64,000 nucleotides of DNA from DATFVJ01 sp963851085 (GTDB taxonomy: Bacteria; Actinomycetota; Actinomycetes; Streptosporangiales; Streptosporangiaceae), in NCBI GenBank assembly GCA_963851085.1, contig CAWKNX010000011.1, forward strand, positions 186,001 through 250,000, read 5' to 3'. The position numbers and the translations under genes were made by a program. This document shows, piece by piece, positions 49,905 to 58,504 of this stretch (position 1 is its first letter; each line of letters opens with the position of its first letter). Under the pieces are notes generated by a model. That model made no database searches. It worked only from the letters and a program-made list of their open reading frames with translations, and was not told the DNA's origin.

Positions 49905-51452
49905 GTGACCTCGACGATCCTGCTTCGCGGCGGCCTTGTCGCCGACGGAATCGGCGCCACGGCCCGCCGCGCCGACGTCCTGATCGACGGGCCAGTGATC
50001 GCGTCGATCGACGCCGCCATCACGGTCCCGCCCGGCTGCGACGTGATCGACCTGGCACCTGGCAGCGTCGGCTGCCCCGGCTTCATCGACGCGCACGTGC
50101 ACGCAGAGGGGTCGCTGCTGGCCGGTGGGCGTGTCGACGGCGCGCTCGCCCAGGGCGTCACCACCCTGGTCATCGGCCAGGACGGGCAGTCGTGGATCGG
50201 CGCGACCGCCGACACCGCCCGTTACCTGAACCGCTACTTCGCGGTGGTCAACGGGATACTGGAACCCGTCCGTGATTTCAGCGTGGCCGACTACCGCGAC
50301 GCGCTCGCAGGGACGCTGAGCCAGAACGTCGCCGTGCTGGCGTCACAGGGCACGATCAGGCACAACATCGCGGGCATGGAACCGCGGCTGCTCGATCCCG
50401 GCGAACGGGCCGCGGCGCGGCGCCAGGTGGAGAACGCACTCGCCGACGGCGCGGTCGGGCTGTCCAGCGGTTTCGACTACCTGCCCAGCCGGTTCGGGGA
50501 CATCGACGAGCTTGCCGACATGTCCCGCCCGCTCGCCGCCGCCGGCCGCCCTTATGTTTCGCACCTGCGTGCCTACGGCACCGACGTCCAGGTGGGCCTG
50601 GACGAACTCGTGGCGGTCGGGCGCGCGGCCGGGATCCGGGTGCACGCGAGCCACCTGTGGGGCACACCTGCGGGCATCGAGGCAGCGTTCCGCACGGCCG
50701 ACGCGGCGGGCGTCGGCATCACCTACGACATGTACCCCTACCGCAAGTCCAGCACGATCCTGCCGATGCTCCTGCTTCCCTTCGACCTGCAGGCTCAGGG
50801 TCCGGACCAGACCCTGAGCGCGATCACCAACCGCCGCCAGCGGTCGGCGCTGCTCGCGGACGAGAAGTTCACCGACGAGTATCTGGACCTCCTCACGCTC
50901 GGCTGCCTGCCCGAGGAGGCGGCCCGGTTCGCCGGGCACACCATCGCCGAGGCGGCCGCGCGGGACTCGCGGCAGGCCGGCGAATGGGTCCTGGACCTGC
51001 TGGCCCGCGCGGAACTCAAGGTGGGTGCGCACCTCGACAGGCCCACGCTCGGCGACGACGACCTGGCCTGGCTCACCGGCCATGACCGGCACTGCGCCGG
51101 GTCGGACGGCATCTACCTGGGCCAGCGCCCCCACCCGCGCGGATACGGCGCCTTCGCACAGCTCGCGGAGGGCTACCTCGCAGACGGGCCGCAAACCGGA
51201 TACCAGCGCCTCGCCCGCCACCTGGCCACGACGGCCGCCGACACCTACGGCCTGCGCGACCGCGGGCGCCTGGCACCCGGCATGGCCGCCGACATCGCCG
51301 TCATCGGCCCGGGCGGGATGACCGCCCACGCCACCTACGACGCACCTGTGCGGCAGGCCACCGGAGTGGACCTGGTGCTCGTCAACGGCGTCATCACCTG
51401 GCGCGACGGCGAGCCCGTGACAAACCAGTTCCCCGGCAAGCTGGTCAGCTAG
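49905..51452 (+). CDS. N-acyl-D-amino-acid deacylase-type amidohydrolase
   Basis: 515 residues. TIM-barrel metal hydrolase: GCPGFIDAHVHAEGSLL (H-x-H metal site), HNIAGMEPRLLDPGERAAAR, GAVGLSSGFDYLPSRFGDID, RPYVSHLRAYGTDVQVGLDE, GIRVHASHLWGTP, and CAGSDGIYLGQRPHPRGYGA (catalytic Asp and the H-P-R-G-Y-G signature of D-aminoacylases). Releases D-amino acids from N-acyl forms; related dihydroorotase-like activities cannot be excluded. GTG 49905 chosen as start because homology begins TSTILLRGGLVADG; 51 upstream codons look non-coding. Confidence 0.85.
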   Translation: MTSTILLRGGLVADGIGATARRADVLIDGPVIASIDAAITVPPGCDVIDLAPGSVGCPGFIDAHVHAEGSLLAGGRVDGALAQGVTTLVIGQDGQSWIGATADTARYLNRYFAVVNGILEPVRDFSVADYRDALAGTLSQNVAVLASQGTIRHNIAGMEPRLLDPGERAAARRQVENALADGAVGLSSGFDYLPSRFGDIDELADMSRPLAAAGRPYVSHLRAYGTDVQVGLDELVAVGRAAGIRVHASHLWGTPAGIEAAFRTADAAGVGITYDMYPYRKSSTILPMLLLPFDLQAQGPDQTLSAITNRRQRSALLADEKFTDEYLDLLTLGCLPEEAARFAGHTIAEAAARDSRQAGEWVLDLLARAELKVGAHLDRPTLGDDDLAWLTGHDRHCAGSDGIYLGQRPHPRGYGAFAQLAEGYLADGPQTGYQRLARHLATTAADTYGLRDRGRLAPGMAADIAVIGPGGMTAHATYDAPVRQATGVDLVLVNGVITWRDGEPVTNQFPGKLVS

Positions 51453-51864
51453 CGGTCTGTCGCGCGGGCGCACAGGCACCCCGGGCCCGCCGCCTGAAGG
51501 TTCTGTCGGGTCGACGCTCGCGCAGGCGGAACTGCCGCGCGATCCGAGCATCCTGAAGACGGTCGCGTGAAGTCATCAAGGCTGCCTCGGAGTCTAGGAT
51601 CGGTTGTGTCGGCGGGCCTGGTTCGGGGCCGGTGATCCAGTCGTCCTCGCGGCCTAGCTTCACCGAGCCCAGTCGTAATGTTCCTCGACCGGCCACAACT
51701 TGCCTGGTGGACGTCGGCCGTTATCGGCACCGCGGTCGCCCTGCTGATATTCGTCGGCGGCCTGACCAGCCGAGGCAGCTTCAGCCCGGCCAGCGCTATC
51801 GCGCCCCCCGCGGGCCAACGACCGCGGCAGGGCTGGCCGGTTCGAATACCGGTACCGTTGCCGC
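51453..51864. other. Intergenic, possible small membrane ORF
   Basis: A frame opening at ATG 51678 encodes a membrane-helix-like stretch (TSAVIGTAVALLIFVGGLTS) but runs 73 bases into the PPOX gene and has a weak ribosome binding site; probably not a gene in its full length. Confidence 0.3.
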
Positions 51865-52287
51865 ATGCCGCCGACCGACAAGCTGAACGCCTTCCTCGCC
51901 GAACCCCGCAATGTGATCGTCGCTGGCGTCCGCGCTGATGGCCGTCCCCACCTCACGCCCAACTGGTTCCACTGGGACGGCGAGCTGTTCTACGTGTCGA
52001 CTACCCGGACCCGGGCGAAGTACGCGATATTCAAACGCGACCCCCGGGCCAGCCTGGCCGTCGACGACTCCACCGGCTTCCGCTGCGTGCTGACTTCCGG
52101 GCGGGTGGACATCCGCGAGGACGTGGCGGAGGAACTTGACCATTTCAGGGCCATCCGCGAAAAGCATGGGGCCCCGGTCCCCAGCGGCGCCGAGCACCTC
52201 GCCGCGCTGGTGGCTGAGCAGCGGGTTCTGCTCGCGATACGCCCAGACGGCCCCATGAGCACGTGGACGGCCTGGGGGCTGGACTAA
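51865..52287 (+). CDS. PPOX-class F420-dependent oxidoreductase
   Basis: 140 residues, split-barrel flavin fold. KLNAFLAEPRNVIVAGVRAD, GRPHLTPNWFHWDGELFYVS, TTRTRAKYAIFKRDPRASLA and FRCVLTSGRVDIRED follow the TIGR03618-type pattern seen in mycobacterial and Streptomyces F420/FMN enzymes. Single domain, cytoplasmic, cofactor presumably F420. Together with the NpdG-like gene at 57508 it suggests F420 metabolism in this organism. Confidence 0.85.
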   Translation: MPPTDKLNAFLAEPRNVIVAGVRADGRPHLTPNWFHWDGELFYVSTTRTRAKYAIFKRDPRASLAVDDSTGFRCVLTSGRVDIREDVAEELDHFRAIREKHGAPVPSGAEHLAALVAEQRVLLAIRPDGPMSTWTAWGLD

Positions 52288-52394
52288 TGGTTTGTAAGGG
52301 GGCTCTTTACGCCCGATGCGGGCTGGGTAGGACTGGCATTTGAGTGCCACCTGCCCAATACCGGACATCGGCACCGCGGATGAGAGGGCATAAT

Positions 52395-53195
52395 ATGAAG
52401 CCAGAAAACAGCCCTGTTGTCTTCGTTCACGGTCTGTGGCTGCATGCGGACTCGTGGCGTCCGTGGGTGGAACTGTTCCGTGCAGCGGGTTACGCGCCGT
52501 CGGCGCCAGGCTGGCCGGGCGACTCGGCCACCGTGGAGGAAGCCCGGCGGCAGCCCGACCAGGTCGCGGGGAAGGGTATCGACGATGTCGTCGAGCACTA
52601 CGCCCAGATCATCCGCAAGCTGGATGTCCCGCCGATTGTGATCGGCCACTCTTTCGGCGGCCTGATCGTGCAGCGACTGCTCGGGGAGGATCTTGCCGCC
52701 GCGGGCGTGGCGATCGACGCGGCGCCGATCAAGGGCGTGATCTTCCTGCCGCCGTCGGCGCTGCGGGTCGCCTCGGTCGTGCTGCGCAATCTGGGGAACA
52801 GGAACCGGGCGGTGTCACTGACGCCGGAGCAGTTCCGCTACGGCTTCGGCAACGCGCTGCCCGCGAAGGAGTCCGCCGAACTGTACGAGCGCTGGACGGT
52901 TCCCTCGCCGGGTAAGCCGCTGTTCGAGGCCGCCTCGGCGAACCTCTCGCTGCGGTCGCCCGCCAAGGTCGACACGGGCAACAAGACCCGGGGACCCCTG
53001 CTGCTGATCGCCGGGGGCAAGGACCACACGGTCCCAGCGGCCATCACCAGGTCGACCCGCAAGCTGTACCACAAGTCGCCGGCGATCACCGACTTCAGGG
53101 AATTCCCCGACCGCGGTCACTCACTCGCGATCGACCACGGCTGGCGCGATGTCGCCGACGAGGTCCTGAGCTGGCTCAAGCAGCGCTCCGCGTAG
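52395..53195 (+). CDS. Alpha/beta-fold hydrolase
   Basis: 266 residues. VVFVHGLWLHADSWRPWVEL (oxyanion loop), PIVIGHSFGGLIVQRLLGED (nucleophile Ser in GHSFGG), LLLIAGGKDHTVPAAI (acid) and FPDRGHSLAIDHGW (His): complete triad. Esterase, lipase or haloperoxidase-like; substrate unknown. ATG 52395 behind GAGAGGG. Confidence 0.85.
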   Translation: MKPENSPVVFVHGLWLHADSWRPWVELFRAAGYAPSAPGWPGDSATVEEARRQPDQVAGKGIDDVVEHYAQIIRKLDVPPIVIGHSFGGLIVQRLLGEDLAAAGVAIDAAPIKGVIFLPPSALRVASVVLRNLGNRNRAVSLTPEQFRYGFGNALPAKESAELYERWTVPSPGKPLFEAASANLSLRSPAKVDTGNKTRGPLLLIAGGKDHTVPAAITRSTRKLYHKSPAITDFREFPDRGHSLAIDHGWRDVADEVLSWLKQRSA

Positions 53196-53203
53196 CCCCG
53201 CCC

Positions 53204-53260
53204 TTCATGATCGCGGTAACTTCGCCGCACATACCGCAGGTAAGTTACCGCGATCACCAA
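53204..53260. repeat. R1 dispersed hairpin, copy 5
   Basis: TTCATGATCGCGGTAACTTC and GTAAGTTACCGCGATCACCA; the last bases of the right arm have diverged. Loop CGCCGCACATACCGCAG resembles the complement of the copy-3 loop. It lies directly after the hydrolase stop. Confidence 0.88.
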
Positions 53261-53347
53261 ACGGAGTGATGCTGCCGCCTGGCTGACGCCTGCCATGGGG
53301 CACCGCATCTGGTTGGTGCGGCGCCCTGCCCGGGCTGCGTGGCCCGC

Positions 53348-53797
53348 TCAGCAGTACTTGTAGCCTGGGCCGCGCCTGTTCCAGGAACAGGAGTCGCGCT
53401 GGGTCCCGGCGGCGTTGCGCAGGGAGGCCCGGTCACCGGTGTTGTTCCACACGTACCAACCGCGGCCCCAGTACCGGTTCGCTGAGGTATTGGTGCCTTT
53501 TCCGGTGTGAATGCGCACGCGCTTGCCGGCGCCGAGATAGAAGGTGCCGAACGTGTAGATATGCCGCTGGCCGTCCCGGAGCGTCCAGTGTGTCAGGTTC
53601 CGGGTTGTGGTGCCGACATTTTTGATCGTGACATACTCGGCGTTCAGGCTGGCGTTGCTGCCGGTGTCGGGGCCCGGCGAGTCGTAGTAAATCAAGCCGA
53701 ATTGGATGGTGTTCGTCGCGGCCTGTGCGCTGGGCACGACCGGCAGCAGCAGGGTCGCCAGCCCTAATAAGGCGACAAGCACGGCACGGTAACGCAT
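53348..53797 (-). CDS. Secreted lamin-tail-domain protein
   Basis: 149 residues with a signal peptide (RAVLVALLGLATLLLPVVPS, AQA). The mature part is one lamin-tail (LTD) beta-sandwich: NTIQFGLIYYDSPGPDTGSN, NAEYVTIKNVGTTTRNLTHW, TLRDGQRHIYTFGTFYLGAG, then VWNNTGDRASLRNAAGTQRD. Extracellular, likely binding DNA or polysaccharide, role unknown. ATG at 53797, ends in GYKYC with two Cys. Confidence 0.85.
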   Translation of the reverse strand: MRYRAVLVALLGLATLLLPVVPSAQAATNTIQFGLIYYDSPGPDTGSNASLNAEYVTIKNVGTTTRNLTHWTLRDGQRHIYTFGTFYLGAGKRVRIHTGKGTNTSANRYWGRGWYVWNNTGDRASLRNAAGTQRDSCSWNRRGPGYKYC

Positions 53798-54520
53798 TGA
53801 TCCCCCTACATACGAGAAGTTGTGGCCTGACCCGGCTCTTGAGCGCTATGGGGCTCAAGCGCTGAAATTACCTCATATGCGCCCGATGGCTGGATGGTCA
53901 AACCTTATCGAGTGTCATTCCGCGCGCAGCGCCATACCAGAGTCGGAGGTCCCCTAAGTCGCGGTTTCTCCGCATCCAATCCACGGCGAGCGGCAGCGGT
54001 TAGCCCAGCACCTGGCCGGCGAGAGTCTCGATAAATGCGGCGCCGCCCCCGGGAGCCGATCCCCCCCCGCACGGCCACCGCGACGCGGGCTGGCGAGCCC
54101 GGCCGCCCTACCTCGCCGACGAACCGCTCCCGCACTGAGGCCCACGGGGAAATTCTCTCCGGCCAGCCTGCCCACAGGGGCTGCGCGGGTGTCCACAGGT
54201 CATCGATCCTGGGTTCAGCGGGTGTCGTGTTTCGCCATCCACACCGGCCGGCGGTGCGGCGGCCGGTTCTCCACAGTCGCGGCGTTCTTGTGCACGTAGC
54301 GGTCCACAGCTTTACGCGTGTACCGTGCTGTTCCCGGTTCACCAGAACCGGCCGCCCGATGGTCGCGGCGGGCATGAGCAATCGCCTTCGGCGATTGTGG
54401 TGTGATGCCGGAGGGTGGCTGTTTCCCAGTTTGCCCGGATCCATTCGAGGCGTCGCGCTTGATTGGGGAAACGGGTGCGCGTTCACGAAGAACGCCAGAT
54501 GGAGCAGCGGTGGGGGAGCG
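53798..54520. other. Gene-poor stretch
   Basis: No complete gene supported. Several TCCACA/CCCACAGG words (54165-54310) recall the R3 element but the ordered block is absent. A minus-strand frame ending near 54217 (RKAVDRYVHKNAATVENRPP) may be a gene remnant. Confidence 0.35.
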
Positions 54521-54634
54521 GTGGACATCCGGTCGGCGCAAAAACGCGTCTGGGATAACAAGACCGCCAAGGGGTTTAATACCACCGATGTGGCGACGGA
54601 GTTCTGCCTGCTCCGAGCGCGGACCGGCAGGTGA
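54521..54634 (+). pseudogene. MazG-like pyrophosphohydrolase, N-terminal fragment
   Basis: GTG 54521 behind GGGGGAG reads VDIRSAQKRVWDNKTAKGFN, TTDVATEFCLL, the opening of MazG-like nucleotide pyrophosphohydrolases, then ends after seven unrelated residues. The acidic helices that bind Mg are missing. It overlaps the 3' end of the convergent histidine phosphatase gene. Confidence 0.45.
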
Positions 54635-55256
54635 ACCGCGGAGCCGCCCAGGATGCCGCGCCGTCGTGGCTGGCGGTGCGGCGCAGTTCGAGGACGGCTG
54701 CATTGGGGACCGGCTGGACGTTGGCGAACCTGCGGAAACTCTGCATGTCCGCACGGTCCGGCGCGGTGATCCCCGTCCCGAGTGACCACGCGACGGCCCG
54801 CATGAAGAGCCCGTGGGTGAACACCGCGACCGGTCCTGGCCTTTCCGCCCTGAGCCGGTTCAGGCAGTCCCTGGCGCGGTCGAGCAGGCCGGAGAATGAC
54901 TCGGCTCCGTCGTTGACGTGGTGGGGATCGGCCCGGTTCCAGTACGCCTCGGCGTAGGGCTTGCGCTCCGCCGTGGTGGTGGCGCGCCCGTGCAGGTCAC
55001 CGAGGTAGGTGAACTCGTGGACGGGCCACACCTGGCAGGCGGCGCCGGGGAAGCGGCTGACCGTCGGCTGCGCGGTCTGCCGCGCACGCAGGTACGGCGA
55101 TGTGACGATCAGCGCAGGGACACCGGTGAACGCCCGGGCGATCTGTCCGGCCTGCAGGTGCCCGAGGGCGGTCAGCGGGATCGATCCGGGCTCACCTGAG
55201 GGCAGCCCCGCGTTGGACTCGCTCTCGCCGTGCCGGATCAGCCACACCCGGAGCAC
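54576..55256 (-). CDS. Histidine phosphatase family protein
   Basis: 226 residues. Phosphoglycerate-mutase-like fold: VWLIRHGESESNAGLPSGEP (catalytic RHG), IVTSPYLRARQTAQPTVSRF, EFTYLGDLHGRATTTAERKP and VAVFTHGLFMRAVAWSLGTG (second His). The C-terminal 30 residues (after VLELRRTASHDGAASW) are probably an extension created by the decayed neighbouring DNA. GTG 55256 (after CAGGAGG) is preferred; GTG 55280 is also open. Confidence 0.85.
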   Translation of the reverse strand: MLRVWLIRHGESESNAGLPSGEPGSIPLTALGHLQAGQIARAFTGVPALIVTSPYLRARQTAQPTVSRFPGAACQVWPVHEFTYLGDLHGRATTTAERKPYAEAYWNRADPHHVNDGAESFSGLLDRARDCLNRLRAERPGPVAVFTHGLFMRAVAWSLGTGITAPDRADMQSFRRFANVQPVPNAAVLELRRTASHDGAASWAAPRFTCRSALGAGRTPSPHRWY

Positions 55257-55292
55257 AGCCGCCTCCTGATCCTTCACCAAGCTCTCCGCACG

Positions 55293-55448
55293 CTAAGACT
55301 GCGCGAGAAACGCGGCGATTCCGGCACGTGCATATTCTTCATCCTGCTTGCCGCCAACCCCGCCAACGCCGCAGGCGCCCACGACGATGCCGTCACGCCG
55401 GATCGGCATCCCCCCTGTCTCCCCGGCGCCGGCCACCCCCAAGCTCAT
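55293..55448 (-). pseudogene. GlcG/HbpS haem-binding-type protein, C-terminal fragment
   Basis: Frame ending at 55293 reads GMPIRRDGIVVGACGVGGVG, GKQDEEYARAGIAAFLAQS, the last part of GlcG/HbpS family proteins (G-x-P-I-R...D-G-x-V-V-G...G-V-x-G...QDEE). Only 51 codons are open, from ATG 55448, with no usable ribosome binding site. It lies head-on to nothing and is likely a remnant. Confidence 0.5.
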
Positions 55449-55753
55449 CCCGAACGACGCCGGTGGGACCTCACCCGTGCAGGATCGCCGTCATTATGCT
55501 GATCAGGCTGCCGGTCCACGGGAGGTTCCCGGCCTGCGGCACCTCGGCATACGCACCCCGGTGCCGTCCTGGCGCGGCGGCCCCACGAGGAAGTTGACAC
55601 GGCGTGAGCCGGCCATGGCCGTAGTCGTCACAGATCACAGGTACCGGGTTGCCATCGGCCCTGCGACACTGGGCTAGCCAGCGGCCGGGCGGCTGGCGGA
55701 ACGAGCCTGGGCGGCCAGATCGTGGCAGATTCCCGGGTCAGGAGGAGAGCGCC
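55449..55753. other. Intergenic
   Basis: No supported gene. The last bases carry GGAGGAG, the ribosome binding site of the next gene. Confidence 0.4.
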
Positions 55754-56536
55754 GTGTGTACCTCGATCGAGAACCTGGCCAGCGTGTGGGGATCTATCGA
55801 TCGGCTGTGTTCCGGCTTGACGGACAGCCAATGGGAGCTGCCGACCGGCTGTCCGGGGTGGACGGTCAAGGACCAGCTGTCCCACCTGGTGGACTTCGAG
55901 ACGCGCGCCCTCGGCCGGCCCGCCCCCCAGCACGAGCCAGGTCCGTTGCCGCATGTGAAGAACGAGCTTGGCCGCGCGAACGAGGTCGGTGTGGACCTGC
56001 GCCGGGTGAAGTCCGGCGCCGAGGTGCTCGGGGAGTTCCGCGAGGTGACCGCGGAGCGGCTGGTTCAGTTGCGCCGGCTGACCGAGCAGGAACTCGCCGC
56101 GAAGACGATGACCCCTGCCGGGCCGGGCACGCTCGCGGACCTGCTCACCTTGCGGCTGATGGACAGCTGGAGCCACGAGCAGGACATCCGCCGTGCGGTC
56201 GGCCAGCCGGGAAACTCGGAGGGCCCGGCCGTCGAGGAGGCGCTGGCCTATTTCACGCGCTTCCTGCCCTACCTGGTCGGCAAGCGGGCTGCCGCGCCTG
56301 AAGGCTCCAAAGTTGTCTTCCGCATCGGCGGCCTGGACCCGGTCGCGGTCGAGGTGACCGGCGGCCGGGGACGGCTCGCCGCCGACAGCCGCGACGCGAC
56401 CGTGAGCCTGGAGATTCCCGTGGCGACCTTCGCGGCGCTGGTCGGCGGGCGTTCCGACGTGCCCGGTGATATCGGCGTCACCGGCGATCAGCAGCTCGGC
56501 AGGCAGGTGCTCGAGTCGATGGGCTTCATGCCCTGA
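55754..56536 (+). CDS. Maleylpyruvate isomerase-type (TIGR03083) mycothiol-dependent protein
   Basis: 260 residues. N-terminal DinB-like four-helix bundle with the conserved metal His residues (DQLSHLVDFETRAL and DSWSHEQDIRRAV) and CPGWTVKDQLSH, the family hallmark. The C-terminal domain is SCP2-like (VVFRIGGLDPVAVEVTGGRG). Members use mycothiol, an actinobacterial thiol; substrate here unknown. GTG 55754 with GGAGGAG 7 bases upstream. Confidence 0.85.
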   Translation: MCTSIENLASVWGSIDRLCSGLTDSQWELPTGCPGWTVKDQLSHLVDFETRALGRPAPQHEPGPLPHVKNELGRANEVGVDLRRVKSGAEVLGEFREVTAERLVQLRRLTEQELAAKTMTPAGPGTLADLLTLRLMDSWSHEQDIRRAVGQPGNSEGPAVEEALAYFTRFLPYLVGKRAAAPEGSKVVFRIGGLDPVAVEVTGGRGRLAADSRDATVSLEIPVATFAALVGGRSDVPGDIGVTGDQQLGRQVLESMGFMP

Positions 56537-56562
56537 CCAGCGGCGCGCCCGCTTCCAGCGGG

Positions 56563-57414
56563 CTAACCACCGGTGCCGCTGGGGACCGCGAGGATGAGCT
56601 GGTGCCGTTGCTCGCCGCGCAGCACGGTGACGGCGAGCCGGGCGCCCGCGCCGGCGCTGATCGCGTCGCTGAGTGCGGTGTCGCTGAGCACGGGCCGTCC
56701 GTCGATGGCGGTGATGAGATCGCCGCGGGTCAGTCCCGCCGCCGCCGCCGGGCTGCCCTCGGGAGGATGATCGGCGACGAGCAGGCCGGGGGGGTCGGAG
56801 AGCCCCACCGCGGCGCGGCGCCTGCGGGCAACATGGGCCGGCTCCAGCTGAAGGCCCAGGGACCGCACCGCGCCCGGATTTCCCGGCTCGAACGACAGCA
56901 GCAGCCGGCGCAGCAGATCGGTAAGCGTGCTGCGCTCGTCCGGGGTGAGCGCGGACAGCAGCCGTTCCTCGTTGGCGAGATGGACCGGGGCGATCTCGTC
57001 GAACAGGCGCAGGCCCTTGTCGGTGAGCCGGACCAGCTGGCCGCGCCGGTCCCCCGGGCTCGGCTCGCGCACGACGACCCCGCGTTTGACGAGCCGGTCG
57101 ACCCGGACGCTGACTGTTCCCGAGGTCAGTGCCAGCCGAGACATCAGCCCGGCTTGCGGCAGCCGGTAGGGGGCGCCGGCGCGGCGCAGCGAGACGATGA
57201 CCACGAAATCGGCGGGGGACAGGTCGTAGCGATCGAACACCCGCTCGAGCTCAGTCTCCAGGTGCGAGCGCACGCGCGCGAGCCGCGTGACGATCCCGAC
57301 CGGTGCGAAATCCAGGTCCGGCCGCTCGCGCGCCCAGTCGCCGAGGAGCCGGTCGACCGAGTCCGCGGCCGAGCAGGCCTGCGGCCCATCGGATGACCGC
57401 CTGATTCCGCTCAC
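56563..57414 (-). CDS. MarR-family regulator fused to a C-terminal PDZ domain
   Basis: 283 residues. Residues about 35-165 are MarR: FDRYDLSPADFVVIVSLRRA, LTSGTVSVRVDRLVKRGVVV (recognition helix), REPSPGDRRGQLVRLTDKGL (wing). Residues about 190-283 are a PDZ domain: VADHPPEGSPAAAAGLTRGD, LITAIDGRPVLSDTALSDAI, GARLAVTVLRGEQRHQLILA. Such a PDZ suggests sensing of a C-terminal peptide or membrane-stress product by a DNA-binding repressor; this is inference. GTG 57414. Divergent from the F420-reductase-like gene, with a 20-bp palindrome between them. Confidence 0.85.
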   Translation of the reverse strand: MSGIRRSSDGPQACSAADSVDRLLGDWARERPDLDFAPVGIVTRLARVRSHLETELERVFDRYDLSPADFVVIVSLRRAGAPYRLPQAGLMSRLALTSGTVSVRVDRLVKRGVVVREPSPGDRRGQLVRLTDKGLRLFDEIAPVHLANEERLLSALTPDERSTLTDLLRRLLLSFEPGNPGAVRSLGLQLEPAHVARRRRAAVGLSDPPGLLVADHPPEGSPAAAAGLTRGDLITAIDGRPVLSDTALSDAISAGAGARLAVTVLRGEQRHQLILAVPSGTGG

Positions 57415-57448
57415 CGCTGAACTGTAGAACGAACTCTCGCTCGGGAGA

Positions 57449-57468
57449 AATGCTTGAATTCAAGCATT
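57449..57468. promoter_or_regulatory. 20-bp perfect palindrome, candidate MarR operator
   Basis: AATGCTTGAATTCAAGCATT is a perfect palindrome 35 bp upstream of the MarR-PDZ start and 40 bp upstream of the ATG at 57508. AT-rich against its surroundings; typical in size and place for a MarR dimer site that controls both genes. Confidence 0.75.
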
Positions 57469-57507
57469 GTTATAGAGCATCACACGCCTGGAGTGAGGGA
57501 GACGGCA

Positions 57508-58125
57508 ATGGCGGAGACGGTGACCGGCGGCGGTATGCGGATCGCTGTCGTCGGCACGGGCAGCATCGGTGGCACAATCGGGCGGGCGTTCGCCCGCGCC
57601 GGGCACGACGTGGTCTTTGGCTCCAGGTCCCCGGCCGACGACACCGTCGCGCAGGACACGACGGCGCGCGTCGCCGACGTTGCGGCCAGCCTGGACGGTG
57701 CCGGGGTCGTGGCGCTGGCCGTGCCAGGACCGGCGGTCGATGACCTGCTCGACCAGCACGCCGGGCGACTGGCCGGCGCTCTCGTCCTCGACTGCGCCAA
57801 CCGGATCGGTGGCCCGGGCCCCGCCAACAACCACGGCGCGGTAACCGCCAAGGTCCCCGACGCCCGCTACGCACGCGTCTTCAACTCACTCGGCGTGGAG
57901 AATCTCGCCCAACCACAGTTCGAGGGCGGGGTGGCGGACATGTTCTTCTCGGCGCCGCAGGCAGACCGCGCGACCGTCGAGAGGCTCGTCCAGGCTGTCG
58001 GCCTGCGCCCGGTCTACCTCGGCGACGGCCAGCACGAGGTCGTCGACGGCGTGCTCCGCCTGTGGTTCGCGCTGGCCGTGGGCCAAAAACGCGGTCGTCG
58101 CCTCGCGTTCCGCGTCCTGGACTAG
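57508..58125 (+). CDS. NADPH-dependent F420 reductase-like (NpdG-type) protein
   Basis: 205 residues. Rossmann start MRIAVVGTGSIGGTIGRAFA, RAGHDVVFGSRS (NADPH 2'-phosphate Arg/Ser), VVALAVPGPAVDDLLDQHAG, LVLDCANRIG and YARVFNSLGVENLAQPQFEG follow the F420-dependent NADP reductase family. Some family members act on other substrates. Target gene of the MarR-PDZ regulator by position. ATG 57508 chosen. Confidence 0.8.
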   Translation: MAETVTGGGMRIAVVGTGSIGGTIGRAFARAGHDVVFGSRSPADDTVAQDTTARVADVAASLDGAGVVALAVPGPAVDDLLDQHAGRLAGALVLDCANRIGGPGPANNHGAVTAKVPDARYARVFNSLGVENLAQPQFEGGVADMFFSAPQADRATVERLVQAVGLRPVYLGDGQHEVVDGVLRLWFALAVGQKRGRRLAFRVLD

Positions 58126-58504
58126 CAAGCGGGCGCCTGGGCACAGCCGGGGAACTGCTGGCTGCGCCGCTAGCGGTGCGCGAAAAGGACACGCGGGCAC
58201 CGAACCGTGCCCCTGGCGTGTCTTTACGGGTGGCACAGAGTGCAAGTACGTTGTTACTAGCTAGTATTTACCCGCCATTTAGTCGGTCGGTGTTGTCAGT
58301 CAGTGGCCCGTCAGTCGCGGCGCTGCGGTCCCTCGGCCGCGGGCGCTGCGCCGTCGTCGCGTACCCGGGGCGAAGCACCGCTGCGCACCATCGGCGGCCG
58401 CAGTGCGCCAGCGCTGTGGCAGCACCATCTCGACCTGAACCCAAGCCGGTCTCCGCACCCGGCTCCCCCTGCGGCGCTACGCAGGCACGCTTACGGAGGC
58501 AGTC
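58126..58504 (+). promoter_or_regulatory. Leader region of the ethylmalonyl-CoA operon with a 12-bp palindrome
   Basis: TACTAGCTAGTA (58255-58266) is a perfect palindrome in an unusually AT-rich patch (AAGTACGTTGTTACTAGC, then TAGTATTTACC). It lies about 240 bp before the ccr start, so it probably marks the operon promoter and operator, followed by a long GC-rich leader. No riboswitch recognised. Confidence 0.45.

Noticed and set aside
51678..51938. Small membrane-protein ORF
   Set aside because: Weak ribosome binding site and a 73-base overlap with the well-supported PPOX gene. Noted in the intergenic entry only.
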